Positions 35,831-45,011 of a DNA stretch of 64,000 nucleotides are shown in pieces (the first letter of the stretch is position 1; every line of letters starts with the position of its first letter). The notes beneath the pieces were generated by a model. The model searched no databases. It was not told the origin of the DNA and saw only the letters and a list, made by a program, of their open reading frames with translations. Location: NCBI GenBank assembly GCA_032128395.1, contig JAQBGV010000096.1, positions 10,553 through 74,552 of the forward strand, written 5' to 3'. Source of the stretch: JAQBGV01 sp032128395 (lineage in GTDB: Bacteria; Planctomycetota; UBA8108; UBA1146). Position numbers and translations under genes: made by a program.

Positions 35831-36838
35831 CTACCTCGGCAGCACGACCTCGATCTTCCCCACCACCCGGCCCACCACGTTTTGGACCACCGGCGGGTCC
35901 GCCGTCTGCCATCTCCGCAGCGTTCCCGGCGCGAGCCACCCGAGGTGGTCGAGGAGAACAGGGACCGCGTAGCGGTACCCGCGCTCCTGGCCATCGAGCG
36001 ACTTCAGCGCGAGAGCGCCGCGCGCGCCCCACGCCACGAACACCCCCTCCGCCCCTTCCTTCGCAAGGAGATCGGGCGCGAGAAACGGACTCCAGAGGTA
36101 CGGAAACCGCTGCTCACCCGAGAACAGGAGTGGGGATGACCAGAGCACGGAGTGGAGACGTTCGACCGCGGGGCGGAGCCCCAGCTCGTCGAGGAACTCG
36201 CCGTCTCCCAGTCGCGAATACGCACGGGCGATCGCGGTGAGCGACGTGAACCAGGTCGGAGCTCCACAGCCGTCGGTCCCCCTCGGCGCCTCGTGCATGT
36301 CGATCCCGAGGAAGCTCGCCAAGATCTGGAATACCGCTCGCTGCACCGGATGATCGGGGTCGAGGTAACGCCCCGGATCATCGCCGATGCGAGCGGCGTG
36401 CAGCAACATTCCCGCGTGCTTGCCCGAGCAGTTGTTCGAGAGAGCGTCCGGCACTTCCCCCGCGATGGCCATCCGCCGGCGCTCGGAGGCGGTGAAGGGT
36501 GCGTGCGTTCCGCACCGGAGATCGTCAGCGGTGAAGCCCCCCCGCCTGAGAATCCCGTCGACCCTTCGGCGGTGCTCGGGCTCCCCTCCGTGGGAGGCGG
36601 TGATCACCGCAACTTCCTCGTCGAGGAGTCCGTGGTGGTCGATCACACCGGCTCGAAACAGGGCCAGAGTCTGGAACGGCTTCGCCACCGATCGGAGGAA
36701 TGAACCGGGATCCTCGGCTCCGAAGAGGATCGGTGTACCGCCCCGCGGGATCGCGACGGCGACGGCGCGATGGAGCGATTCGACGCGGTCGCCTCTGCCG
36801 ATGCGGGTCTCGATGGTGTGTTCTCTAGCTGCTGACAT
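35831..36838 (-). CDS. Asparaginase II family protein
   Basis: A 335-residue protein of the Rhizobium-type asparaginase II family (unrelated to E. coli AnsA/AnsB). Characteristic segments are SFLRSVAKPFQTLALFRAG (about 46-64), ITASHGGEPEH, LSNNCSGKHAGML, HPVQRAVFQ and APRGTDGCGAPTWF. In the family these include the catalytic Ser/Lys and Cys residues. It would hydrolyse asparagine to aspartate and ammonia; no signal peptide is visible, so it is cytoplasmic. The closest gene upstream, a HEAT-like protein, ends 16 bases before its start, so co-transcription is likely although no functional link is apparent. Confidence 0.88.
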   Translation of the reverse strand: MSAAREHTIETRIGRGDRVESLHRAVAVAIPRGGTPILFGAEDPGSFLRSVAKPFQTLALFRAGVIDHHGLLDEEVAVITASHGGEPEHRRRVDGILRRGGFTADDLRCGTHAPFTASERRRMAIAGEVPDALSNNCSGKHAGMLLHAARIGDDPGRYLDPDHPVQRAVFQILASFLGIDMHEAPRGTDGCGAPTWFTSLTAIARAYSRLGDGEFLDELGLRPAVERLHSVLWSSPLLFSGEQRFPYLWSPFLAPDLLAKEGAEGVFVAWGARGALALKSLDGQERGYRYAVPVLLDHLGWLAPGTLRRWQTADPPVVQNVVGRVVGKIEVVLPR

Positions 36839-36854
36839 CGTGGGGAGGCTCGTT

Positions 36855-39407
36855 CTACTTCCCGCCGCCAGGGGGAGGAGCGCCCCCCGTCGGATCGGGA
36901 GGAGGAGGATCGGACGGGGGCGGATCGGTCACCCCCCCTCCCTCTGGAGTGGAGCCCCGCGCCTCGAGCTCGGCGAGCTTCGAGAGCTCCCCCTCGTCGA
37001 GCGGGTGCCGCTCCGCGAAGCGACCGAAAGCCGCGATGAAGCCGTCGAAGTCATCGAGCGGTCCGTACCTGTTGACCGCCTCGATCACCCAAAGGACGTG
37101 GCCGCAGGCGAGAACGATCTCGGGGTGTTGTTCCGGGCCGAGGAGCTCCGCCTCTTCGTCGAGCAACTGTCCGAGTGTGGTCCAGAGCGATTCGAGGTCC
37201 CGCCGAACGAGCTGGGCAGCGAGCTTCCCCCGTTGGCCCGAGGAGAGCGCGACCGATTCGAGTGCGAGTCGAGCCGACGATCGCGGGTGGGCATCGCCGT
37301 TCGCCCCGAGAGCCCCGACCACGGCGCGCACCCCCACGGCAACCGCGTCGAGCGCTTCCGCGATCCGAGCGAGGTCCTCTTTTTCGAGGGCGGCCTCCGC
37401 GCGGATCGTCCAGTACTCGGCATGGATCTTCTCGAAGCGGGGATAGGCCTCGGGACGCGAAGCGCGAAGGTCCGCGGGTTGACGTGCCGGAGCGAGCAAC
37501 GGGTCGAATTTCGAGCACTCCACGGCGACGCGGAGCCAAGGTCGCGGGCGATCCTCGGCATCGATCAGGAACGACTCGAGTGCTTGGAGAGTCGGATCCA
37601 GCGCGCAGAGGTCGCCGGCGCGCTCCACGATCTCAACGCCGAGATCGTCCCCCTCCGGGATCTGGAGCAGGAGGTCGACCATCGTCTCGAGCGCCTTCTC
37701 TCCTCCGATGCTCCGGAGACTGTTCAGCGCAGCGCTCTTGCGCTCGCGGGTGAGGTCTGGACCGAGGATCGCGTTGCGGAGCGGGGGTATCCCGTCGGCG
37801 CTTCCGAGACGGCCGATCCCGTTGATCGCCAGGGTCCAGAGGCTGTCGCTGCTCCCCTCCTCGGAGAGGGCCCGCCCGAACAGCTTGAGCGCGGTCTGCG
37901 CCGAGGCGTCGTCGCTCGGGACCCCGGCCTGCACGAGAACCCAGAGAGCGTTCTCCCGAGCATCGGGTCGGTTCTCGTAGATTCGTTCGAGTTGCGTGAC
38001 CGTCTCGGCGCTCGCCCCGACTTGCTTCAGGCTCTGGAGGAGGTACGCGAGCGGCTTGGGGGGGACCGTGTCCCACGCATCGCCCCCGCCGGCGGGGAGG
38101 AGCGCGGCGAGGGCTCGATCGAGTGCCCTGCCGACCGGCGCCTGAAGAACTCCGGCAATCCGAACCGCGAGCTGCCCCAGGCGTGCATCGCGACTGTCGC
38201 CCGAGAAATCCGTGCCCGGCAGCTTCTCGATCAGTCTCGAGAGCAACTCGACCACTCTCGGCTCATTCTTGAACATCGCAAAGGTCCCGAGGGCGGTGAG
38301 GGCACGGACCTGCGTCCGCACCGGATCACGGTCGCGCAGTGTCGTCGCCTCGGTGTCGACCATCTCCACCAGCCGTCCGAGGAGCGGACTCAGGAGCTCC
38401 TGCTGCTGCTGGGGGGTCAGCGCCCCCTCGCCGATCGCGCCCGTGAGCCTGGGCACGAAGCGCTCGAGCTCTTGGAGTGCGCTCGTCCGAACCGATGGGG
38501 GCTGCGTCGTCTGCAGGGAGTCGAGGAGGAACCTCTGGTATCCCCCTGGAGCACCCTCGAACAGGTGGCGATTCGCCAGCTCCCACATCCGCGAGGTCCG
38601 CTCGTCGGCCCTTCGGCGCTCTCGTTCGACGATGAGGCGCAACACTGCGTCCTTCTTGTGTACATCCCACCACTCGCGCCACTCCGTCGCCGACACCAGG
38701 TCGTACCCCACGAAGGATGCCAGGGCACGCCGGATCGCGGGCTCCAGCGGGGGCGTGCTGGCGGCGAGCCGTTCGATCGCCAGATCGACGAGGCGGTTCG
38801 GCTCGAACTGCGCGAGGATCGGGAACAACCGCTCGAAGAGCGTCCCCGAGACTTCTCCACCGAGGAGCTGCGAGAGCGAATCCCGTCGTTCCCGCTTGGA
38901 AGCGATCTGCGAGAACGCGCTCTCGATCTCCACCCCGAAGTTCTCGTAGCTCGCTTCCCCGCCGAGGAGGTAGATCAGCACCCCCTCGCCCGGGCTCGGA
39001 GAGCGCATCACCGGGTCCGCCAGGATGGCTCGGGTCCGCAGCGGGTCTTCGAGGGCACGAGTGTCGAGATACTCGATGAGCAATTCGCGCGTCCACGGCG
39101 GTGCGCCGCCCCCCTGCTGGGTGGCCTGCTGCAGGAGCGTCAATCCTCGCACCCAGTCCTGCGAGTCTCCCGAGTCGAGGAAGCCCCGGACCTGATCCGA
39201 AGGCGCGACCAGATCCTGAGAGGCGTGGGCGGTGGAGAGAACGATCGAGCCGCCGAGCGGCAACATCCCCGACAGTGCCATCACCTGGAGCACCGCTCCG
39301 AAGAGGACGACACGCACGTGGACGGTCCCGACTCGCGCGGTCCCGAGTGGCCGGAAGCGGCACACCCGGGGGTGTCGGGGATCGCGGTTCGTTCGGGTGG
39401 GTCGCAC
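36855..39407 (-). CDS. Large secreted HEAT/ARM-like repeat protein
   Basis: An 850-residue, mostly helical protein with repeated leucine-rich helices that resemble HEAT repeats (FVGYDLVSATEWREWWDVHK, AALNSLRSIGGEKALETMV, GIGRLGSADGIPPLRNAI). The FVGYD...W..WW..HK element is a conserved segment seen in planctomycete HEAT proteins. A hydrophobic stretch at about 30-58 may be a signal or anchor helix, and the C-terminus is proline-rich (DPPPSDPPPPDP). The GTG start with AAGGAG is taken. Function unknown; such scaffolds usually mediate protein contacts. Confidence 0.78.
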   Translation of the reverse strand: MRPTRTNRDPRHPRVCRFRPLGTARVGTVHVRVVLFGAVLQVMALSGMLPLGGSIVLSTAHASQDLVAPSDQVRGFLDSGDSQDWVRGLTLLQQATQQGGGAPPWTRELLIEYLDTRALEDPLRTRAILADPVMRSPSPGEGVLIYLLGGEASYENFGVEIESAFSQIASKRERRDSLSQLLGGEVSGTLFERLFPILAQFEPNRLVDLAIERLAASTPPLEPAIRRALASFVGYDLVSATEWREWWDVHKKDAVLRLIVERERRRADERTSRMWELANRHLFEGAPGGYQRFLLDSLQTTQPPSVRTSALQELERFVPRLTGAIGEGALTPQQQQELLSPLLGRLVEMVDTEATTLRDRDPVRTQVRALTALGTFAMFKNEPRVVELLSRLIEKLPGTDFSGDSRDARLGQLAVRIAGVLQAPVGRALDRALAALLPAGGGDAWDTVPPKPLAYLLQSLKQVGASAETVTQLERIYENRPDARENALWVLVQAGVPSDDASAQTALKLFGRALSEEGSSDSLWTLAINGIGRLGSADGIPPLRNAILGPDLTRERKSAALNSLRSIGGEKALETMVDLLLQIPEGDDLGVEIVERAGDLCALDPTLQALESFLIDAEDRPRPWLRVAVECSKFDPLLAPARQPADLRASRPEAYPRFEKIHAEYWTIRAEAALEKEDLARIAEALDAVAVGVRAVVGALGANGDAHPRSSARLALESVALSSGQRGKLAAQLVRRDLESLWTTLGQLLDEEAELLGPEQHPEIVLACGHVLWVIEAVNRYGPLDDFDGFIAAFGRFAERHPLDEGELSKLAELEARGSTPEGGGVTDPPPSDPPPPDPTGGAPPPGGGK

Positions 39408-39504
39408 CCAAGCTCCTTCTACGGGTCCAGGTCGATTCCCTCACTCGGGAGCCGTTCCCCGAGCGTGCGGCCAACAATTCGGGGCGGTCGGATCGAGGCG
39501 GGGA

Positions 39505-40350
39505 TCAGAAGATCCCTGCGCTGAAGTTATCGTCTGGAGGCGGCATTTCGGACAGGGGTCCTCGCTCACGACCGGTCGGTTTTCGGGGGGCCGGGTCTCG
39601 ACGGGGCGGCTCCACACCGTCCTCGATCCGCTGGTCGGCGAGAATCGGTGTGCGTTCCGGACGCGCAACGATCGGTTCCGGTTCCGGCCGGAACTGACTC
39701 GCGTCGCGGGTGTCGCGGGTGTCGCGGGTGTCGCGGGAATCGCGGGCATCTCTGGATTCGCGAGAGCCTCGGGATTTCACCGTCTCGCGGGTGTCGCGCC
39801 CTCTCCGATCCGGCTTGGCATCGGACTCCGAGGCGGCGGAAACAACGAGGCGCGAATCGGGAAGCTCGCGATCCCCGACGTCGCGATCCCCGACGTTGCG
39901 GTCCTCGACGTTGCGGTCCTCGACGTCGCGGTCCTCAGTGTCGCGGTCCTCGAGATCGCGAGGGCAGTATCCGGGTTGTTGCGAGGCGTCCACTTCGCCG
40001 AGATACGACTCGACCACCCGAGACTGAAGTTGCTCGCGGCACTCCGTGTTGATCGGGTGGGCGATGTCCGCGTGGAGCTTTCCTTTTCCCTCGAGCCGCT
40101 GAGATGCTTCGGGGGGGAGGGAGACCCCGCAGTCGTTGCAGTAGTGGCTGCGGACCTGATTCTTGAAGCCGCAGCGCTGACAGCGAGTGGTCAGCTTGCG
40201 ACTCGGCATCGCGACGAAGAGTCCCTTGTTTCCTTCGATGATCTTGAGGTCGCGGACGACGAACGAATCGTCGATGGTGATGCTGCAGAACGCGCGGAGT
40301 TTGTCCTGACCCCCGTCCACCAATTTCACGCGGACTTCGGTGATCTCCAC
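39505..40350 (-). CDS. spoVG: SpoVG-family protein with zinc ribbon and RD-repeat tail
   Basis: A 281-residue protein. Residues 1-55 are the SpoVG core (EITEVRVKLVDG, LRAFCSITIDDSFVVRDLKI, GLFVAMPSRK). A four-Cys zinc ribbon is inserted (C57, C60, C71, C74; CQRC...CNDC), and the core resumes at KLHADIAHPINTECREQLQ. SpoVG proteins bind RNA or DNA and act in gene regulation. Usual members have about 90-100 residues; here a 150-residue tail carries two tandem runs, DRDTEDRDVEDRNVEDRNVG and DARDSRDTRDTRDTRDAS, likely disordered. The GTG start has a GGAGAGGAG site. It precedes the HEAT gene. Confidence 0.9.
   Translation of the reverse strand: MEITEVRVKLVDGGQDKLRAFCSITIDDSFVVRDLKIIEGNKGLFVAMPSRKLTTRCQRCGFKNQVRSHYCNDCGVSLPPEASQRLEGKGKLHADIAHPINTECREQLQSRVVESYLGEVDASQQPGYCPRDLEDRDTEDRDVEDRNVEDRNVGDRDVGDRELPDSRLVVSAASESDAKPDRRGRDTRETVKSRGSRESRDARDSRDTRDTRDTRDASQFRPEPEPIVARPERTPILADQRIEDGVEPPRRDPAPRKPTGRERGPLSEMPPPDDNFSAGIF
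39712..39960. repeat. Two minisatellite-like runs in the spoVG tail
   Basis: Nine-base units of the form GTGTCGCGG recur at 39712-39790, and 18-base units containing GACGTTGCGGTCCTC recur around 39880-39960. They encode the RDT and RDVEDRN repeats on the minus strand. Such in-frame runs change length easily between strains. Confidence 0.7.
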
Positions 40351-40430
40351 GGAGTCTCCTCTCCAGTCACAGTGTGCATCTCTCGGGTGTCGGGGAGCTC
40401 CCGCTCTCGATCGCGGTCCCCTCAAAGGGT

Positions 40431-41432
40431 CTAACGGAAGAGTGCAGGATGGGGATGACCGCGGACCACGACAACTGCGACTCCGGTCTCGGCGGAATAC
40501 GGTGCCAGCGGTCCGTCCGGGGAAAGAAGTGCGGCCTCGAGACGACGCGCACCCGCGCGATTCTGTTCGGACCAGAAAAATGCCGACCCACTCCCCGTCA
40601 TGATCCAACCGTTCGATGATCCGCGATCCGACGAGACGAGATCAGAATGCACGCGGTGCTCTCGGTTGAAGTCGCGCAGGCGTCGGGCGAGTTCTGAGAG
40701 GCGCGAATCCGTCGCCAGAACCGGGTTCTCGAGGCGGTTGAAAAGTCCCCGTCGCCACCCCCCTGCGTTTTCAAAAGTCCTTGTGGGGAAACTAATTGGG
40801 CCACTTGGTGAAGTCAAGGGGAAAGAGACTCGAGCATACGCCGACGCGGTCGACGAGACGATGCTCGGAAGCACCACGACGAACCCCGGACGCTCCCCAC
40901 CGAACAGAACTCCATCGAAGGCTTCGAGAATCTCTCCTCGCCCTCGGGCGATCGCTGCGGCGTGTGGTCCGAGGAAGAACGGGACATCGGAACCGACCCC
41001 GGCGGCGACCGCAAATCCGGCGCTGGCTCCGTCGGGATCGGGTGCAACTCGCTCGACCAGCGCGAGGAGGCCGGCGGCGTTTCCGCTCCCTCCCCCGAGC
41101 CCGGCTCCGGGAGGGATGCGTTTGCGCAAATGGAGCCGCAAGGGGGGAACCACCCTGCGTTGCCGAGCGGCGGCGAGCGCGATGAGCACCAAGTTCGTCT
41201 GATCGACCGGCGCCATCTCTCCCTCGACCCGCAACTCGTCGCTCGCCCCGGCGGGGAGAACCTCCGCGACCAGCAAGTCTCCCCAATCGAGAGCGAGCAG
41301 CAGCGAGAAGATATCGTGATATCCATCGGTGCGACGACGCTCGACTTCGAGAAAGAGATTCAGCTTCGCGGGAGTGGTCACTGCGAACCGATTCTCCCCG
41401 AGGCGTCGGACGGGGAGGAGTGGCGCGGTCAC
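40431..41432 (-). CDS. ispE: 4-diphosphocytidyl-2-C-methyl-D-erythritol kinase
   Basis: A 333-residue GHMP kinase of the MEP isoprenoid pathway, phosphorylating CDP-methylerythritol. Landmarks are TPAKLNLFLEV with RRTDGYHDI, the GHMP glycine motif PPGAGLGGGSGNAAGL (about 107-122), SDVPFFL and LFNRLENPV, with a late MTGSGSAFFW corresponding to the third motif. The start is a GTG overlapping the panC stop as GTGA. It is somewhat longer than E. coli IspE (283). MEP-pathway use agrees with a bacterial isoprenoid supply for quinones and lipid carriers. Confidence 0.94.
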   Translation of the reverse strand: MTAPLLPVRRLGENRFAVTTPAKLNLFLEVERRRTDGYHDIFSLLLALDWGDLLVAEVLPAGASDELRVEGEMAPVDQTNLVLIALAAARQRRVVPPLRLHLRKRIPPGAGLGGGSGNAAGLLALVERVAPDPDGASAGFAVAAGVGSDVPFFLGPHAAAIARGRGEILEAFDGVLFGGERPGFVVVLPSIVSSTASAYARVSFPLTSPSGPISFPTRTFENAGGWRRGLFNRLENPVLATDSRLSELARRLRDFNREHRVHSDLVSSDRGSSNGWIMTGSGSAFFWSEQNRAGARRLEAALLSPDGPLAPYSAETGVAVVVVRGHPHPALFR

Positions 41433-42283
41433 TCCCCCTCCCCACCGATCTGGACATTGTCGATCAAGCGGACCCGCTCGACGGTCGCCGCCACCAGAAG
41501 ACGGGCGCCTCGGGTCGGATCCACCCGCTCGACCGGCTCGAGAGTCTCGGGATCGACGAGCTCGAGGTACTCGAGGGTGAGAGCGGGGTCGACGAGCTCG
41601 CGGGCGGCCACGAGCACCAGGGCTGCCCCGTCCCGCTCGCCGGCGCGGAATCGGTCTCTAGCGAGCAACAGAGCGCGAGCGAGAGCGCCGGCGATCGTCC
41701 TGCCGCGCTCGGTCAGATTCTGGTTCCGACTCGAGCAGGCGAGTCCGCTCTCCTCCCGAACCGTGGGACAGGCGATGACCTGTACTCCGAGGTCGAGATC
41801 CCGACCCATCCGACGAACGAGCACCGACTGCTGGTAGTCCTTCTCTCCGAAGTAGGCGCGGTGAGGTCGAAAGAGATGGAAGAGCTTCAGAACGATCAGC
41901 GCAACCCCCCCGAAGTGGACGGGGCGCGCGAGACCGCAGAGCCGATCGGCGAGTCGGGGGAGCTCGACCCGGGTCGCGAACTGGGGCGGGTACACTTCGT
42001 CCCGGGCTGCGAACCAGATCAGGTCCGCGCCGGCGGCGTCCGCGAGCGTCGCGTCCGCCTCCGGGTCTCGTGGGTAGCGGTCGAGATCTTCACCCGGGCC
42101 GAACTGAGTCGGGTTGACGAAGACGCTCACCGCGACGACGTCGCAATCCGCCCGTGCGCACCGAACGAGGGAGAGGTGCCCCTCGTGAAGGGCGCCCATC
42201 GTCGGGACGAGACCGATCGTCTTCGACTCGCTCTGGCCATCTCGCCACTCCCGGATCGCGGCGACCCCCTCGATCGTGGTCAT
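41429..42283 (-). CDS. panC: Pantothenate synthetase
   Basis: A 284-residue enzyme that joins pantoate and beta-alanine with ATP in the coenzyme A pathway. Landmarks are LVPTMGALHEGHLSLV (about 25-40, with the HxGH motif), VSVFVNPTQFGPGEDLDRYP, HFGGVALIVLKLFHLF (usually HFxGVxTVVxKLF), AYFGEKDYQQ and SSRNQNLT, the KMSKS-equivalent. Its length is standard. Start and stop overlap folK and ispE by four bases each, so the three genes are one translationally coupled unit. Confidence 0.97.
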   Translation of the reverse strand: MTTIEGVAAIREWRDGQSESKTIGLVPTMGALHEGHLSLVRCARADCDVVAVSVFVNPTQFGPGEDLDRYPRDPEADATLADAAGADLIWFAARDEVYPPQFATRVELPRLADRLCGLARPVHFGGVALIVLKLFHLFRPHRAYFGEKDYQQSVLVRRMGRDLDLGVQVIACPTVREESGLACSSRNQNLTERGRTIAGALARALLLARDRFRAGERDGAALVLVAARELVDPALTLEYLELVDPETLEPVERVDPTRGARLLVAATVERVRLIDNVQIGGEGE

Positions 42284-42807
42284 CGATTCTCCATCTCACT
42301 CCGAGTCCCGCCACCCCACCACTCTACCTGCGCGCGATCCCCCGCCTCGTCGAGAGCGGCGAGAAGATGAGCGACGGTCTTGCCGAGGCCGGGCACTTCG
42401 AACTCGGGATCGATCTCCGCCCACGGGACCAGGACGAAAGAGCGGCGAGCGATCTCCCGGTGCGGAAGCACCAGCTCATCCGTCTCCAAGCGAGTTTCGC
42501 CGACCGCGAGCAGATCGATGTCGATCGTCCGTGGCCCCCACCGTACGTCTCCGCGGACACGGCCGAGGCGGCGTTCGATCGCCTGGCAGCCGTACAGCAA
42601 TCGCAGAGGATCGGCGGCGGTACGACCGATGAGCACCTGATTGAGAAATCGCGGCTGTTCCGGTCCGATCGCGTCGCTCTCGACCACCGGCGAAGGCCGG
42701 GGAGCGGTCACCCACTCCTCGCCGACGAGCGATTCGATCGCAGACGCGAGGGCAGCTTCTCGGTCCCCGAGATTGGAGCCGAGTCCGATCGCGACGGTCT
42801 CGTGCAT
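42280..42807 (-). CDS. folK: Hydroxymethyl-dihydropterin pyrophosphokinase
   Basis: A 175-residue HPPK of folate biosynthesis. It has AIGLGSNLGDREAAL at the N-terminus (about 7-21), SPVVESDAIGPEQPRFLNQV, LERRLGRVR-like IERRLGRVRGDVRWGPRTID (the substrate-binding RWGPRxIDIDLL block) and LPHREIARRSFVLVP. It precedes panC with an ATGA overlap; folK-panC coupling is common in bacteria. It is divergent from eno across 188 bases in which no clear promoter could be assigned. Confidence 0.96.
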   Translation of the reverse strand: MHETVAIGLGSNLGDREAALASAIESLVGEEWVTAPRPSPVVESDAIGPEQPRFLNQVLIGRTAADPLRLLYGCQAIERRLGRVRGDVRWGPRTIDIDLLAVGETRLETDELVLPHREIARRSFVLVPWAEIDPEFEVPGLGKTVAHLLAALDEAGDRAQVEWWGGGTRSEMENR

Positions 42808-42995
42808 CTCTCCTCCAGCGGTCCATTATCGATGAACCGCGATCGGGGAGCGAGTCCCTCCGCGTCCGACCCCGGTCCCGTGGGGCACGAGACTGCTGCC
42901 ATTCGGTGGACAACCCATCCCTGAGCCCTCACCATCGGACCACCCCTCGGACGGAATCGCTGCTCAGCGGGCTTTCAGGTTGAAGGAGAACTCAC

Positions 42996-44264
42996 TTGGG
43001 AATCATCGTCGATCTCGACTGCCGCACGATTCTGGACTCGCGTGGTTTCCCGACCGTCGAGGTCGATTGCCTCCTCGACGACGGGTCGTTCGGACGCGCA
43101 GCGGTACCTTCCGGGGCCTCGACCGGGGCAGCGGAAGCCCTCGAATTGAGGGATGGCGCCGCCGCCTGGGGTGGGAAGGGGGTCGAGCAGGCCCTCGAAA
43201 ACGTCCGAGGAGAGATCTGCAGCGCGCTGATCGGCGAAGAAGCCTTCGAGCAGGCGGGGATCGACCGAACCCTGATCGCACTCGACGGGACCGAGAACAA
43301 ATCGCGGCTCGGAGCGAACGCCATCCTCGGGGTCTCGATGGCGGTCTGCCGCGCCGCCGCAGAGGCGTCGGAGCTCCCTCTCTACCGATACCTCGGAGGA
43401 GCGGGAAATCTGCGTCTGCCGATCCCGCTCCTCAACGTGGTCAACGGCGGGGCCCACGCGAACAACAACCTCGACACCCAGGAGTTCATGATCGCACCGT
43501 GGGGGGCGTCCGACTTTCCGACCGCTCTGCGGATGGGCGTCGAGGTCTACCACGCACTACGACGACGACTCATGGACCAGGGGCTCTCGGTCGCGGTCGG
43601 CGACGAGGGTGGCTTCGCTCCGGATCTACCCGGAGACGAAGCGGTCCTCGAAGAACTCTCCCGCGCCGTCGAGGATGCGGGGTACTCGAGTGGGAAGGGG
43701 CACGAATTCGCCTTCGCGCTCGATGTGGCGGCGAGTGAGTTGTTCCGGGATGGTGCCTATCATCTGACCACGGAGAAGCAGCCGCAGAGCTCTCAGCAGC
43801 TGATCGAACGCTACCACGGGCTGGTGGAGCGGTTCCCGATCACCTCGATCGAGGACGGCCTCGCGGAGGAGGACTGGAAGGGGTGGCACGATCTCACCGC
43901 CTCGCTCGTCGGAATCCGCCTGATCGCGGACGATCTCCTCGTCACCCAGACCACCCGCCTCCGTCGCGCGATCGAGGAGCGGGCCGCGAACGCGATCCTG
44001 ATCAAGTTGAACCAGGTCGGGACGGTCACGGAGACGCTGGAGACCTGCCGACTCGCCTCCGACCACGGTTTCCGCGTGGTGATCTCGCACCGCTCGGGGG
44101 AGACCGAGGACGACTTCATCGCGGATCTCGCGGTCGCCACCGGCTGTGGATGGATCAAGACTGGCGCCCCGTGCCGCTCGGAGCGGAACGCGAAGTACAA
44201 CCGGCTCCTCCGCATCGCCGAGCAACTCGGTTCCGACGCGGAGTACGGGCCTTTGCGCTGGTGA
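42996..44264 (+). CDS. eno: Enolase
   Basis: A 422-residue glycolytic enolase converting 2-phosphoglycerate to phosphoenolpyruvate. Landmarks are DSRGFPTVEV, VPSGASTG, LNVVNGGAHANNNLDTQEFM (about 147-166), VGDEGGFAPDL, EDGLAEEDW, IKLNQVGTVTET, ISHRSGETEDDFIADLAV and KTGAPCRSERNAKYNRLLRI. Catalytic Glu, Lys and metal Asp/Glu positions are preserved. The start is TTG, supported by AAGGAG seven bases upstream. Downstream lies 217 bases without a recognisable gene before the next ORF. Confidence 0.98.
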   Translation: MGIIVDLDCRTILDSRGFPTVEVDCLLDDGSFGRAAVPSGASTGAAEALELRDGAAAWGGKGVEQALENVRGEICSALIGEEAFEQAGIDRTLIALDGTENKSRLGANAILGVSMAVCRAAAEASELPLYRYLGGAGNLRLPIPLLNVVNGGAHANNNLDTQEFMIAPWGASDFPTALRMGVEVYHALRRRLMDQGLSVAVGDEGGFAPDLPGDEAVLEELSRAVEDAGYSSGKGHEFAFALDVAASELFRDGAYHLTTEKQPQSSQQLIERYHGLVERFPITSIEDGLAEEDWKGWHDLTASLVGIRLIADDLLVTQTTRLRRAIEERAANAILIKLNQVGTVTETLETCRLASDHGFRVVISHRSGETEDDFIADLAVATGCGWIKTGAPCRSERNAKYNRLLRIAEQLGSDAEYGPLRW

Positions 44265-44481
44265 TCCCGACGTCCGAACAAACGGTCTCCGGCAGCCTCC
44301 TAGCCCTAGTGCCTCGGGACGGGTGAACCACCTCAGGCCCCTCGACCTGCACCGGGGCAATTCGGCCTCGACCTCGACGGATCTTGCGGGTTGAATATCC
44401 TTCCGCGTCCTCTGGGGGGACGCACGCTCGCCGCGGGGAGTGCCGCTCGGATCGATCGGGTTGGCTCGGGAAGGACGGCGC

Positions 44482-44892
44482 ATGGCCCGCGGGCGACACC
44501 TCCATGCCAACGGCGGGAAACCTACTGCCGTAGCGTTCCCAGGGAAGAGCGGCTCCGCTGGGGGTATCCACTCTTCGTTCGTGCGGAACCTCGACCGAGG
44601 ATTCCTCCACTTCCTTCTGATCCTGGTCGGTCTCGGCTCACTGGTCGCCGGCTCCTGGAACCAGAGCCGCCACCAGCGCCTCGGTGAGCTTCGAGATCGG
44701 CGCGACCACCTCGAGCAGGAGCGCATGGTGCTCGAGGCGTCAGTCGCCGAGAAGCGGGGTTGGTACGAGGGGGTCGAGAACGACCCGCGGTTGCGCGGAG
44801 AGCTTCTCGAACGCATGTTCGGCGGCCAGGGAGGATCGGGAGTTCCGATCGAGGAGTGGCTCCGAGTCCGCGATCGTATCCCCGGCTCGTAA
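44482..44892 (+). CDS. DivIC/FtsL-like small membrane protein
   Basis: A 136-residue protein: a basic N-terminal tail, one transmembrane helix at about 40-57 (FLHFLLILVGLGSLVAG) and a coiled coil (LGELRDRRDHLEQERMVLEA, about 67-92), ending in an acidic region. This is the topology of septum-formation initiator proteins DivIC/FtsB, which bridge FtsQ and FtsL in the divisome; many bacteria keep the gene after eno, as here. Planctomycetota often lack FtsZ, so the role may differ. AAGGACG precedes the ATG. The assignment rests on topology and position, not on a sequence signature. Confidence 0.65.
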   Translation: MARGRHLHANGGKPTAVAFPGKSGSAGGIHSSFVRNLDRGFLHFLLILVGLGSLVAGSWNQSRHQRLGELRDRRDHLEQERMVLEASVAEKRGWYEGVENDPRLRGELLERMFGGQGGSGVPIEEWLRVRDRIPGS

Positions 44893-45011
44893 GGGGATCC
44901 GGGCTGGGATCTCGATTCGCGCTCAAGGTCCCCCCGCTTCTGGTCGACCTGGAGATACGGGTCCAGCCCATCCCTGTGGGTCGGAAGAGGACGAGCTCGG
45001 GAGGAACTCCG

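Noticed and set aside
36387..39524. Open frame of 1045 codons on the plus strand opposite the HEAT-like gene
   Set aside because: Composition is that of an antisense shadow, with no ribosome binding site or recognisable motif; the minus-strand gene has signal peptide and repeats.
40735..40790. GTTGAAAAGT sequence resembling the dispersed palindrome
   Set aside because: It lies in ispE, where it encodes the conserved LFNRLEN segment, and lacks the TTCCG and AGCACT parts.
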